NCBI GenBank assembly: GCA_002083555.1
Contig: MSXN01000002.1
Span: forward strand, 1-16,107
Reading direction: 5' to 3'
Source: Nitrospira sp. ST-bin5
Lineage (GTDB): Bacteria > Nitrospirota > Nitrospiria > Nitrospirales > Nitrospiraceae
DNA: 16,107 nt
Shown here: positions 1 to 6,672 of the stretch, one piece after another
How the letters are laid out: the number at the start of each line of letters is the position of its first letter
Numbering within the stretch: position 1 is the first letter of the stretch
Translations under genes and position numbers: made by a program
Notes under the pieces: model-generated
Told to the model about the DNA's origin: nothing
The model's input: only the letters and a program-made list of their open reading frames with translations
Database searches by the model: none

Positions 1-534
1 GTGCGGGCCGTCGACCTGAAGACCGGGATCATCCGTACGGTCGCAGGAATGGGATCGGCGGCATACGATGGAGACGGTAAACCGGCGGTGGAGTCGAGCC
101 TGGCCGGGCCCAGTGGGTTAGCCGTTGCGGCGGGGACGCTCTATATTGCCGATACGTTCAATAGTCGTATCCGATCCGTCGATCTTGTCACCGGTATGAT
201 CGCGACGGCGGTCGGTGACGGAGGAAGTTATCGCTATCAGTCGCCCGATGATCCGCCGTCTCCAAGTGTCTCCCGGCCCTCAGGGATTGCGCTGGATCAA
301 GACGGCAATCTATTCCTGACTGATTCTGACAGCCACCTGATCCGTCGATGGGACTGCACGACGGGTCACTTGACGCGCATTGCCGGTACCGGGTCTGCCT
401 CGTCCATCGGTGACGGTGGATCGGCATTGGAGGCAGGGTTGTGCTATCCCTTCGGTATTGTCGCGGATGGCGAGCGGACACTCTTGATCGCCGACACCTT
501 TAATCACCGTATTCGTGCCCTTTCGCTGGAATAG
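1..534 (+). CDS. NHL-repeat beta-propeller protein, C-terminal part (5' end outside window)
   Basis: The reading frame is open from the first base, and the GTG at position 1 falls in the middle of a repeat, so the true start lies upstream. The 177 visible residues contain recurring NHL units. The tail of one unit spans residues 2-18. A full one spans about 37-73 with the core LYIADTFNSRIRSVD. A more divergent one spans about 93-131 (LFLTDSDSHLIRRWD). A last partial unit spans about 150-177 (LLIADTFNHRIRAL). Each unit has the family pattern of a Gly-Ile/Leu-Ala strand, an Asp-Gly turn and an Asn/His-x-Arg-Ile-Arg end, and glycine-rich G-D-G linkers separate units. NHL propellers usually serve as binding platforms, often extracytoplasmic, but the visible part gives no catalytic motif and its ligand is unknown. 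The stop codon overlaps the AGGA that serves asd, so the two genes are probably co-transcribed. Confidence 0.85.
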   Translation: MRAVDLKTGIIRTVAGMGSAAYDGDGKPAVESSLAGPSGLAVAAGTLYIADTFNSRIRSVDLVTGMIATAVGDGGSYRYQSPDDPPSPSVSRPSGIALDQDGNLFLTDSDSHLIRRWDCTTGHLTRIAGTGSASSIGDGGSALEAGLCYPFGIVADGERTLLIADTFNHRIRALSLE

Positions 535-544
535 GATTCGTCAC

Positions 545-1567
545 ATGCTTAAGAAAAAGTCCGCCTACACCGTGGCCATTCTTGGAGCGACCGGTGCGGT
601 CGGCAAGGAGAGTCTGGAAATTCTCGAAGAGCGAAACTTCCCGCTGGCTGCACTCCGGCTGTTTGCGTCGAAGCGCTCCGCCGGTGAGGTGATGACTTGT
701 CAAGGCAAGGAGTGGACGGTTGAAGTATTGACCGAGTCCTCTTCCTTTGCCGGCGTTGATTTCGCCTTCATCTCCGCGACGGATGCCATCAGTAAGGAGT
801 ATGGCCCTCGCTTGGGTGCGGCCGGGGTCGTGGTCATCGACGACAGCGGGGTCTTTCGGATGGATCCGCAAGTGCCGCTGGTGGTTCCGGAAGTAAATGC
901 CGCGGCGTTGCGATCGCTTCCCCGGGGGATCGTGTCCATTCCCAATTGCACAACGACCCCGTTGGTCATGGCGCTCAAGCCGCTGCATGATGCGGTCGGG
1001 GTGAAGCGAGTGGTGGTGACAACCTTCCAGTCGGTGTCAGGGACCGGCGCCGCGGCGATGGACGAGCTGCTTGACCAGACGAGGGCGCTGATGGCCTTTC
1101 GCGAGGTGAAGGCCGAGGTCTATCCCTACCAGATTGCCTTCAATCTGTTGCCGCATATCGGGTCTTTCTCCGAGGGCGGCGAATGCTCTGAAGAGATCAA
1201 GATTGTCAGAGAGACAAGAAAGATTCTGGATGCACCCAAGATGCGGGTGACGTCCACCACGGTGCGGGTACCGGTATTGCGCTGCCATTCCGAGTCCATC
1301 AATGTGGAGTTGGAGAAGCCGTTGACTCCCAATGAGGCTCGCGCGGCACTGGCGGCGATGCCGGGGGTGCTGGTCTATGACGACCCGTTGAAGAAACTCT
1401 ATCCCATGCCATTGGACGCGACGGGGAAAGACGACGTCTACGTCGGCCGCATCCGTGAAGATGCCTCGGTGACGAACGGGCTCAACCTGTGGGTCGTGTC
1501 CGACAATCTTCGAAAGGGCGCCGCTTTGAACGCCGTTCAAATCGCCGAGTGTCTGGTGCGGGACTGA
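545..1567 (+). CDS. asd: aspartate-semialdehyde dehydrogenase
   Basis: This enzyme reduces L-aspartyl-4-phosphate to L-aspartate-4-semialdehyde with NADPH in the cytoplasm. That is the branch point to diaminopimelate/lysine, threonine and methionine, so it feeds peptidoglycan synthesis. The 340-aa product has the N-terminal dinucleotide-binding loop GATGAVG at residues 14-20. The active-site cysteine is Cys135 in SIPNCTTTP. The substrate and acid-base pair is Arg241 and His248 in RVPVLRCHS, with the seven-residue spacing usual in the family. Length matches the family. I chose the ATG at 545 because AGGA at 533-536 lies eight bases upstream and the glycine loop then sits at the usual distance from the N-terminus. 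A GTG at 515 in the same frame would overlap the preceding gene and add ten unlikely residues. The stop overlaps the next start by one base (TGATG). Confidence 0.97.
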   Translation: MLKKKSAYTVAILGATGAVGKESLEILEERNFPLAALRLFASKRSAGEVMTCQGKEWTVEVLTESSSFAGVDFAFISATDAISKEYGPRLGAAGVVVIDDSGVFRMDPQVPLVVPEVNAAALRSLPRGIVSIPNCTTTPLVMALKPLHDAVGVKRVVVTTFQSVSGTGAAAMDELLDQTRALMAFREVKAEVYPYQIAFNLLPHIGSFSEGGECSEEIKIVRETRKILDAPKMRVTSTTVRVPVLRCHSESINVELEKPLTPNEARAALAAMPGVLVYDDPLKKLYPMPLDATGKDDVYVGRIREDASVTNGLNLWVVSDNLRKGAALNAVQIAECLVRD

Positions 1568-1821
1568 TGGGCGAATGGGGCGCCTTCGGGAAGCTCCTGA
1601 TTGCAGCCGGGTGCGGATTGGTCGTCGTGGGGCTGCTGTTCGTCCTAAGCGACCGGATTCCGTGGGTGAGCGGATGGTTTGGGTGGGTCGGGAAACTGCC
1701 GGGCGACATTTCAATTAAGCGCGATCATTTCTCCTTTTATGTTCCCCTTGGGACTAGTCTGGTGATTAGTATCGGACTAAGTCTGCTATTCTATCTTCTA
1801 TCATGGCTATTCAGACGATAG
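1567..1821 (+). CDS. DUF2905 family small membrane protein
   Basis: This is an 84-aa protein with two hydrophobic segments at about residues 9-28 and 60-80. They flank a conserved stretch, KLPGDISIKRDHFSFYVPL, which is the hallmark of the DUF2905 family (Leu-Pro-Gly-Asp-Ile followed by Phe-x-Phe-Tyr-x-Pro-Leu). The family is found as single small inner-membrane proteins and its function is unknown. The start is the ATG that overlaps the asd stop (TGATG), which suggests translation by reinitiation from asd. A GTG at 1489 in the same frame lies inside asd and is rejected. The gene's 3' end overlaps the next gene by 19 nt. Its position between asd and a SpoIID-type wall protein fits an envelope role, but that is only inference from context. 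Confidence 0.9.
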   Translation: MGEWGAFGKLLIAAGCGLVVVGLLFVLSDRIPWVSGWFGWVGKLPGDISIKRDHFSFYVPLGTSLVISIGLSLLFYLLSWLFRR

Positions 1822-3029
1822 GATATCTTCGTCGGTTGGCAGGCCTCTGGACGGTGTGCGGGGTGGTCTTCACCCTCAGCGCGCCGGTTCAAGCGGCTGA
1901 GTCCATTCGTGTGTTAATGGCGTCCGATATCCACCGACTCGATGTGCGCGCCGAAAGTGCGGTGTGGCTTACCGATGGACAGAGTCGGTCGTATTCGTAC
2001 AACACGCCTCTGCATATCGAGTTGCGCGGGGCGGCGCTCCTCGTCAACGGGACACGGGTGGCGGGGGAGCAGTTGACGTTGCGTGCGGGCGAGCACGACC
2101 TAAAGCTCTGGTTGCCACGTGTGCCCGGCGGGAGCCATGGCGCCGTGCTACATCCTGCCGATGAGCGGGGCGCCCTCCATGTGAGCGGACTGGTGCATCT
2201 AGTCCGGCGCGGGAAAGGCCTGCTCGTGATCAATCAGGTGGATCTTGAGGAGTATGTCAAAGGGGTAGTGCCCGCTGAAGTCAATTCGACCTGGCACCGC
2301 GAAATGCTCAAAGTGCAGGCCGTAGCGGCGCGAACCTACGCGCTGTATCAGCATATGCTCAGCGCGTCGCGTGACTATGACGTGGCGGCGAGTATTCAGG
2401 ATCAGGTCTATCGAGGGCGGCAGGGAGTGGACGCGCGTGTGCAGGAAGCGGTGGAATCGACCCGTGGGCTGGTGGTGACCCATGATGGCGCGCCGATCTA
2501 TGCCGCGTTTTCTTCGACTGCGGCAGGGATCACCGAGGATGCGATGGTGGTTTGGTCGAAGGATCTGCCGTATCTGAAAGGCGTGGAATGTCCTTTCGAT
2601 GTGGCGTCTCCGTACTACCAATGGAAGGCGTCCTTCAGAGTGACCACGCTGGAGCGTAATCTGAGGCATCAGGGATTTTCGGTGGGGACGATCGCCACGA
2701 TGACGCCGGTGGGCTTCAGTCGTGCCGGGCGGGTTTCTAAACTACGCATTCTGCATTCCAAGGGCGAACTCATTCTGCGTGGGGAGGATCTTCGGAAGGC
2801 GGTTGGGTATACCGTTGTGCCGAGTACGCAGTTCACGATTGAGTCTATGGGGCAGGATATTGTGTTGGCGGGATACGGCGCCGGGCATGCCGTAGGGCTC
2901 TGTCAGTGGGGTGCGAAGGAGCTGGCCGAGCTCGGGTATTCCTTCTCCTCGATCCTACGGTACTACTATCCTGGCACTGAGTTGCAGAATGTGGCATTGA
3001 CGAAAATGCCCCCGGTTCCGAGTTCCTAG
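1803..3029 (+). CDS. SpoIID/LytB domain protein (secreted peptidoglycan-active protein)
   Basis: The 408-aa product begins with a signal peptide: a basic start with Arg11-Arg12, then a hydrophobic stretch ending in APVQA, a plausible signal peptidase I site near residue 30. It should therefore act outside the cytoplasmic membrane. The SpoIID domain core starts near residue 135 and has the typical VVPAEVNSTW; Glu159 corresponds to the glutamate thought to be catalytic in SpoIID. It continues with AVAARTYAL and ends with the signature GHAVGLCQWGAKELAELGYS and YYYPGTEL (His362, Cys367). SpoIID of Bacillus is a lytic transglycosylase that cuts denuded glycan, and LytB is an amidase enhancer. The exact activity here is not decided by sequence. 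The start lies inside DUF2905 without a visible ribosome-binding site, so coupling is likely. No sporulation genes are visible nearby, which suggests a vegetative wall-remodelling role. Confidence 0.92.
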   Translation: MAIQTIGYLRRLAGLWTVCGVVFTLSAPVQAAESIRVLMASDIHRLDVRAESAVWLTDGQSRSYSYNTPLHIELRGAALLVNGTRVAGEQLTLRAGEHDLKLWLPRVPGGSHGAVLHPADERGALHVSGLVHLVRRGKGLLVINQVDLEEYVKGVVPAEVNSTWHREMLKVQAVAARTYALYQHMLSASRDYDVAASIQDQVYRGRQGVDARVQEAVESTRGLVVTHDGAPIYAAFSSTAAGITEDAMVVWSKDLPYLKGVECPFDVASPYYQWKASFRVTTLERNLRHQGFSVGTIATMTPVGFSRAGRVSKLRILHSKGELILRGEDLRKAVGYTVVPSTQFTIESMGQDIVLAGYGAGHAVGLCQWGAKELAELGYSFSSILRYYYPGTELQNVALTKMPPVPSS

Positions 3030-4049
3030 ATGAATCTCTCTGAATTCGATTTTCCGTTTGATCCCGCACTGATCGCTTCCGAGCCGGTACTGCCTCGCCA
3101 TGCAGCGCGTTTGCTGTGTCTCGACCCACGGACAGGAAGCTTGTCGAATCGGCATGTGGCCGATCTGCCGGAGTTGTTGGCGCCGGGGGATTTGCTGGTG
3201 GTGAACGACACGAAGGTCTTGGCCGCTCGTCTGTCCGGACGTAAGCAGCCGACGGGCACGGCTGTGGAGGTGTTGTTCGTCAAAGACCTCGGCGATGCGG
3301 TCTGGGAGGTGATGCTCAAAGGTCATTTTCGCGTGGGCCAGACGATCCTGTTTGAGGGGGATGCTCGTGCGACGGTCGTACAGCGCGATGAGCATGGCAC
3401 CAAAATCAAGGTTGTGAGTCCGGTTCCGGTTGTCGACTTCCTGCGAACTCACGGGTGCATGCCGCTTCCCCCCTATATCAAGCGTTCGGCGCAGCCGGAG
3501 GATCAGGTCTGGTATCAAACCTGTTTTGCGGATCGAGAGGGGGCGATCGCGGCTCCGACGGCCGGCCTGCACTTCACGCCGGAGCTTATGGTTCGGTTGC
3601 GGGATCGGGGAGTTGAGACAGCCGTGGTTACGTTACATGTGGGACCTGGGACCTTTAAGCCGGTGGTCGTCGAGCGTATTGAGGAACATCAAATGGGAGA
3701 GGAATGGTTTGAAGTGGGTGAGCGGACGGTAGCGGCAATCCTTAGGACGAAACGAGCGGGAGGACGAGTCGTTGCGGTCGGGACCACCGTGGTCCGTGCG
3801 CTCGAATCGGCTGCGCAGCAGGCCGGAGGGCTTCAGCCGACAGCCGGGGAGAGCCGGCTGTTTATCTCGCCGGGATTTCACTTCAACGCGGTTGATGCGC
3901 TCATGACGAATTTTCATCTCCCTCGCACCACGCTTCTGATGCTGGTCTCTGCGCTAGCCGGCGTGGAGATGATGCGGAAAGCCTATGCTGAAGCGGTGGA
4001 ACAGCGCTACCGATTTTATAGCTATGGCGATGCGATGCTGATCCTCTGA
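3030..4049 (+). CDS. queA: S-adenosylmethionine:tRNA ribosyltransferase-isomerase
   Basis: QueA transfers and isomerises the ribosyl part of S-adenosylmethionine onto 7-aminomethyl-7-deazaguanine at the wobble base of tRNAs for Tyr, His, Asn and Asp, forming epoxyqueuosine. The 339-aa protein has full family length. It opens with the typical MNLSEFDFPFDPALIASEP and PRHAARLLCLD, followed by GDLLVVNDTKVLAARL. The central signature YQTCFADREGAIAAPTAGL contains PTAGLHF at residues 176-182. The end carries MTNFHLPRTTLLMLVSA and AVEQRYRFYSYGDAMLI, all standard for QueA. The ATG follows the spoIID stop with no gap, and there is only a weak GAG upstream, so translation likely depends on the upstream gene. 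No other queuosine genes are in the window. The gene ends facing the minus-strand gene that ends at 4096. Confidence 0.97.
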   Translation: MNLSEFDFPFDPALIASEPVLPRHAARLLCLDPRTGSLSNRHVADLPELLAPGDLLVVNDTKVLAARLSGRKQPTGTAVEVLFVKDLGDAVWEVMLKGHFRVGQTILFEGDARATVVQRDEHGTKIKVVSPVPVVDFLRTHGCMPLPPYIKRSAQPEDQVWYQTCFADREGAIAAPTAGLHFTPELMVRLRDRGVETAVVTLHVGPGTFKPVVVERIEEHQMGEEWFEVGERTVAAILRTKRAGGRVVAVGTTVVRALESAAQQAGGLQPTAGESRLFISPGFHFNAVDALMTNFHLPRTTLLMLVSALAGVEMMRKAYAEAVEQRYRFYSYGDAMLIL

Positions 4050-4095
4050 GCAGGCGGGGCGGAGCCAGCAGTCAGCGCTCTCTGCGTGATCAGCG

Positions 4096-4794
4096 TTACA
4101 GCAGTTCCCGATGAATCTTAACGGGGATTTTGCCTTTGAGCGACTCCTGAAACGCCACCAGCGCGCGCTGCTGCTTTTGGAAGAGCATATCGTCCAGCAC
4201 GCGATCCTTTGCGGCGGTGGCTTTCGTGGGGTCAGCGTCCGGCTGCCTGGTCATCAGGGCCTGTCCTTCGGAGATCTCCGACGGCGTTAAGGCGACGGCA
4301 TCCCTAACAAACATCCTCGCTTTATTACCGAGGATTTCTTTGGCCTGCGCCTCCTCAAAGACTTTCGGGGTAAGATGGTTCGCGGCTAGGAGTCGTTGGT
4401 AGAGCTCCGGATCGAACGCCCCGTTTTTTTGAAACTCCGGGACTTGCACGATCATTTCGCGCAGGTCTCCGTCGGAGACGGTGATGCCCATGTCTTTCGC
4501 GGCCATCAGCCAGAGGCGGTTGTCGACGAGTTGTTCGATCACAAATTGCTTGATCGTTTCGTCCTTGAACTCTCCCGGCACTTTTTCTTTGTAGAAGCGG
4601 TACATGTTCTCGTAGGCGCGCCGAAACTCATCGCGCGTGACGGCCAAATCGCCGACGGTGGCGACGGTGTTTCCCGGCTGGTCCCCGAATCCCCACCAGC
4701 CCATGGTAATCACAAAGGCGATGGCCAGAATGCCCATGATTGATTTCAACAGCCAGGGGTGATTGTGCGATGCGTCCCGCATTACCTTGATCAT
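4096..4794 (-). CDS. membrane-anchored SurA/PpiD N-terminal domain protein lacking a PPIase domain
   Basis: The 232-aa product has a short cytoplasmic N-terminus and one membrane segment at about residues 15-36 (LLKSIMGILAIAFVITMGWW). A periplasmic chaperone-like region follows, beginning TVATVGDLAVTRDEFRRAYE. Its helix-rich continuation (FVIEQLVDNRLWLMAAKDMG, then FDPELYQRLLAANHLTPKVF) matches the SurA_N_3 domain at the start of PpiD and similar periplasmic folding factors. PpiD is around 600 residues and carries a parvulin domain. No parvulin motif is visible here, so this looks like a chaperone-only form; automated labels of peptidylprolyl isomerase would overstate it. The start is the ATG at 4794, supported by AGAGGA five bases upstream. 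An in-frame ATG at 4860 would place the putative promoter inside the gene. It is convergent with queA and divergent from the RDD gene. Confidence 0.85.
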   Translation of the reverse strand: MIKVMRDASHNHPWLLKSIMGILAIAFVITMGWWGFGDQPGNTVATVGDLAVTRDEFRRAYENMYRFYKEKVPGEFKDETIKQFVIEQLVDNRLWLMAAKDMGITVSDGDLREMIVQVPEFQKNGAFDPELYQRLLAANHLTPKVFEEAQAKEILGNKARMFVRDAVALTPSEISEGQALMTRQPDADPTKATAAKDRVLDDMLFQKQQRALVAFQESLKGKIPVKIHRELL

Positions 4795-4799
4795 GCAAT

Positions 4800-4805
4800 T
4801 CCTCT
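4800..4805 (-). promoter_or_regulatory. ribosome-binding site of the SurA/PpiD-like gene
   Basis: Read on the minus strand this is AGAGGA, five bases before the ATG at 4794. It decides between that start and an upstream in-frame ATG at 4860. Confidence 0.75.
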
Positions 4806-4825
4806 CAGTCGCAAAATGGTTCCGG

Positions 4826-4854
4826 ATTGTACTTGGCGCTGGGGCTGAAGGCAA
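4826..4854 (-). promoter_or_regulatory. putative sigma70-type promoter for the SurA/PpiD-like gene
   Basis: On the minus strand a -35 box TTGCCT (4854-4849) and a -10 box TACAAT (4831-4826) are separated by 17 bases, matching the consensus at 4 and 5 of 6 positions. Transcription would start near 4819 and give a leader of about 25 nt containing the ribosome-binding site. The boxes are seen in sequence; promoter function is inferred. Confidence 0.55.
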
Positions 4855-4871
4855 GATCATGGGCGGCCATC

Positions 4872-4885
4872 GACCGTGAACGGTC
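4872..4885. promoter_or_regulatory. 14-bp perfect inverted repeat, possible operator
   Basis: GACCGT-GA-ACGGTC is a perfect palindrome with 6-bp arms and a 2-bp centre. It sits between the two divergent promoters and just upstream of the minus-strand -35 box. It is a candidate binding site for a dimeric regulator, though a 6-bp arm can occur by chance in GC-rich DNA. Confidence 0.35.
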
Positions 4886-5033
4886 TGGCAAAGGACGATA
4901 GGTTCGCGAGGACAAGGAGTAGATCAATGGACCAAGCAGTCACCGTATCCGGCCACGTATTATCCCTATTGGCGCCTGCCAGGGTCGGTTCGAAGCAAAA
5001 TTCGCACAAGTATGAGGAAAGAATGCTGTTTGT

Positions 5034-5062
5034 TTGTGCAAGTTGTTTGATTTTGTTATACT
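5034..5062 (+). promoter_or_regulatory. putative sigma70-type promoter for the RDD-mreBCD-mrdA-rodA cluster
   Basis: A -35 box TTGTGC (5034-5039) and a -10 box TATACT (5057-5062) are separated by exactly 17 bases; the -10 matches 5 of 6 consensus positions, the -35 only 3. The region is locally AT-rich, unlike the surrounding coding DNA. The start site would be near 5069, close before the ribosome-binding site at 5077. It is the only good promoter candidate I see before mreB. The TTGTGC also forms an inverted pair with GCACAA at 5004-5009. Confidence 0.55.
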
Positions 5063-5076
5063 TTGCCATTAATTAG

Positions 5077-5082
5077 AAGGAG
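5077..5082 (+). promoter_or_regulatory. strong ribosome-binding site fixing the TTG start of the RDD gene
   Basis: AAGGAG is followed by five bases and then TTG at 5088. No ATG or GTG lies at a suitable distance, so this site selects the unusual TTG start. Confidence 0.75.
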
Positions 5083-5087
5083 ATTCC

Positions 5088-5546
5088 TTGATAGGGGTAG
5101 GGCCAGTTGCGAAGCTCATCGAAGGAGCGGTCTATCCCAAGGCGTACGTGCTCAATCGGTTTATTGCGAAGCTCATTGATTTGTTCATTGTCGTGGCCGC
5201 TGATGAAGTGGCGCCGCCAGTCGGGTTTCTTTCCGGATTGGCCTACATTCTGATTGCGGACGGATTTGCGGGTGGAAGAAGTATCGGGAAGCGGCTGGTC
5301 GGATTGCAGACCATGCGGCTCGATGTGCGGGAGGCGGCCGGATTTCGAGAATCGATTATTCGGAATTTGCCATGCGGCGTCGCCCAGCTGTTGTTCGCGG
5401 TGCCGTATGTCGGATGGATCGGGTCTGTGGCAGTCTTGGCCTTTGAGAGTGTCTTGATTGTAGGAAATGAGCATGGGCGGCGCCTCGGGGACGAGGTGGC
5501 GCGTACCCAGGTACTGGATGCAGGACAGTTGGCGGTACCTGACTAA
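5088..5546 (+). CDS. RDD family membrane protein
   Basis: The 152-aa product is an integral membrane protein of the RDD family (PF06271). The family pattern is visible: an Arg and an Asp in the first membrane segment (LNRFIAKLIDLFIVV). A second hydrophobic stretch (GFLSGLAYILIADGF) is followed by the characteristic GGRSIGKRLVGLQTM. A further membrane region lies at about residues 102-128 (LLFAVPYVGWIGSVAVLAFE) and the end is GRRLGDEVARTQV. RDD proteins are widespread and mostly of unknown function, some being implicated in transport. The start is TTG, chosen for its strong AAGGAG site. It is the first gene after a candidate promoter and lies 61 nt before mreB, so it probably heads the rod-shape cluster. 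Whether it acts with the elongasome is unknown. Confidence 0.85.
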   Translation: MIGVGPVAKLIEGAVYPKAYVLNRFIAKLIDLFIVVAADEVAPPVGFLSGLAYILIADGFAGGRSIGKRLVGLQTMRLDVREAAGFRESIIRNLPCGVAQLLFAVPYVGWIGSVAVLAFESVLIVGNEHGRRLGDEVARTQVLDAGQLAVPD

Positions 5547-5557
5547 ATTTATGAATA

Positions 5558-5586
5558 GCGAGGGACTCGCGCAGCGGGTAGCGAGT
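5558..5586 (+). promoter_or_regulatory. two mutually exclusive hairpins in the mreB leader
   Basis: CTCGC at 5566-5570 can pair with GCGAG on its left (5558-5562, loop GGA) or with GCGAG on its right (5581-5585, extended to ACTCGC/GCGAGT at 5565-5570 and 5581-5586, loop of 10). The GCGAG copies are part of a 7-bp direct repeat TAGCGAG (5556-5562 and 5579-5585). There is no U-run, so it is not a standard terminator. Pairing potential is seen; a role is inferred. Confidence 0.35.
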
Positions 5587-5607
5587 TCATGACGAAGGGA
5601 GAGCGCC

Positions 5608-6657
5608 GTGGGGTTCACGGGAGATGTGTTCGGATGGTTTTCCAACGATCTTGCGATCGATTTGGGAACAGCGACGACGCTGGTATATGTGCATGGAAAA
5701 GGCATCGTCCTGAACGAGCCCTCGGTGGTGGCGGTGGAAAAGAAAACCGAGAAGGTCCTAGCGGTCGGTGCCGATGCGAAAAAGATGCTCGGCCGAACCC
5801 CCGGGAATATTGTCGCGGTCCGGCCGATGAAAGAAGGCGTGATTGCCGACTTCGAGATGGCCGAACAGATGCTCAAGCATTTCATCCGCAAGGCGCATAA
5901 TCGGAGCGCCTTTGTGCGGCCGCGAATCATCATCGGCGTCCCTTCACGCATCACCCAGGTGGAGCAACGGGCAGTTCGTGATTCAGCCGAATTGGCCGGT
6001 GCGCGAGAGGTCTATCTGATCGAAGAGCCGGTGGCGGCTGCCATCGGGGCGGGACTTCCGATTACCGAACCGTCCGGTAACATGGTTGTCGATGTGGGCG
6101 GCGGGACCACGGATATTGCGGTCATTTCACTCGGTGGCATCGTCTATAGCGAGTCGGTGAAGGTGGCCGGCGATCGGATGGACGAAGCGATCATGAATTA
6201 CATCAAGAAGAAGTACAACTTACTCATCGGCGAGCATATGGCGGAACGGGTCAAGTTCGAAATCGGATCGGCCTATCCCTTCGAAGAGCGCAAGACGATG
6301 ATGATCAAGGGGCGGGACCTGATTTCCGGCATCCCCCGCACGCTGGTGGTCGATGATGCCGAAATTCGAGAAGCGCTGCAGGAACCGATCGGCACGATCG
6401 TCAATGCCATCAAGGTTGCGTTGGAAAACACTCCGCCGGAATTGGCGGGAGATATTATTGACCGCGGAATCGTGCTGACAGGTGGAGGCTCCCTGCTGAA
6501 GGGGATGGATACACGATTCCGTGAAGAGACAAATTTGCCGATCATTACGGTCGATGACCCGCTCACTTCTGTGGTCCTGGGGGTCGGGAAGATTCTGGAC
6601 GAACTGGATCTTCTCCGTAAGGTGTCGGTCATGTCTCAATGCAGTAGCCTCCGGTAA
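5608..6657 (+). CDS. mreB: rod shape-determining protein MreB (bacterial actin)
   Basis: MreB is an actin-like ATPase that forms antiparallel filaments on the inner face of the membrane and guides lateral wall synthesis. The 349-aa product shows the complete actin ATPase core. Phosphate-1 loop DLGTATT is at residues 18-24, with IEEPVAAAIGAGL around Glu139-Glu140. Phosphate-2 loop VDVGGGTTDIAV includes Asp162 and Gly164-166, and the adenosine motif VLTGGGSLLKGMD includes Gly292-294. A hydrophobic N-terminus (FTGDVFGWF) could serve as the membrane-binding amphipathic helix. The start is GTG, preceded at 4 bases by AGGGAGAG (5596-5603). Length is close to the usual 335-350. It is followed 15 nt later by mreC. 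The leader carries competing hairpins and a 13-codon open frame. Confidence 0.98.
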   Translation: MGFTGDVFGWFSNDLAIDLGTATTLVYVHGKGIVLNEPSVVAVEKKTEKVLAVGADAKKMLGRTPGNIVAVRPMKEGVIADFEMAEQMLKHFIRKAHNRSAFVRPRIIIGVPSRITQVEQRAVRDSAELAGAREVYLIEEPVAAAIGAGLPITEPSGNMVVDVGGGTTDIAVISLGGIVYSESVKVAGDRMDEAIMNYIKKKYNLLIGEHMAERVKFEIGSAYPFEERKTMMIKGRDLISGIPRTLVVDDAEIREALQEPIGTIVNAIKVALENTPPELAGDIIDRGIVLTGGGSLLKGMDTRFREETNLPIITVDDPLTSVVLGVGKILDELDLLRKVSVMSQCSSLR

Positions 6658-6672
6658 GGTTCCCTCCTCCCC

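Noticed and set aside
1037..1714. Minus-strand open frame of 225 codons opposite asd and DUF2905
   Set aside because: It spans two real + strand genes, is Arg/Pro/His-rich and lacks a ribosome-binding site or motif.
4050..4095. Bidirectional terminator between queA and the SurA/PpiD-like gene
   Set aside because: The gap is the right place for one, but I see only 4-bp pairings and no T-run on either side.
4857..5076. Two overlapping short frames (66 codons on +, 70 on -) in the divergent intergenic region
   Set aside because: Neither has a good ribosome-binding site or a domain pattern, and both run across the promoter candidates. I treat the region as regulatory.
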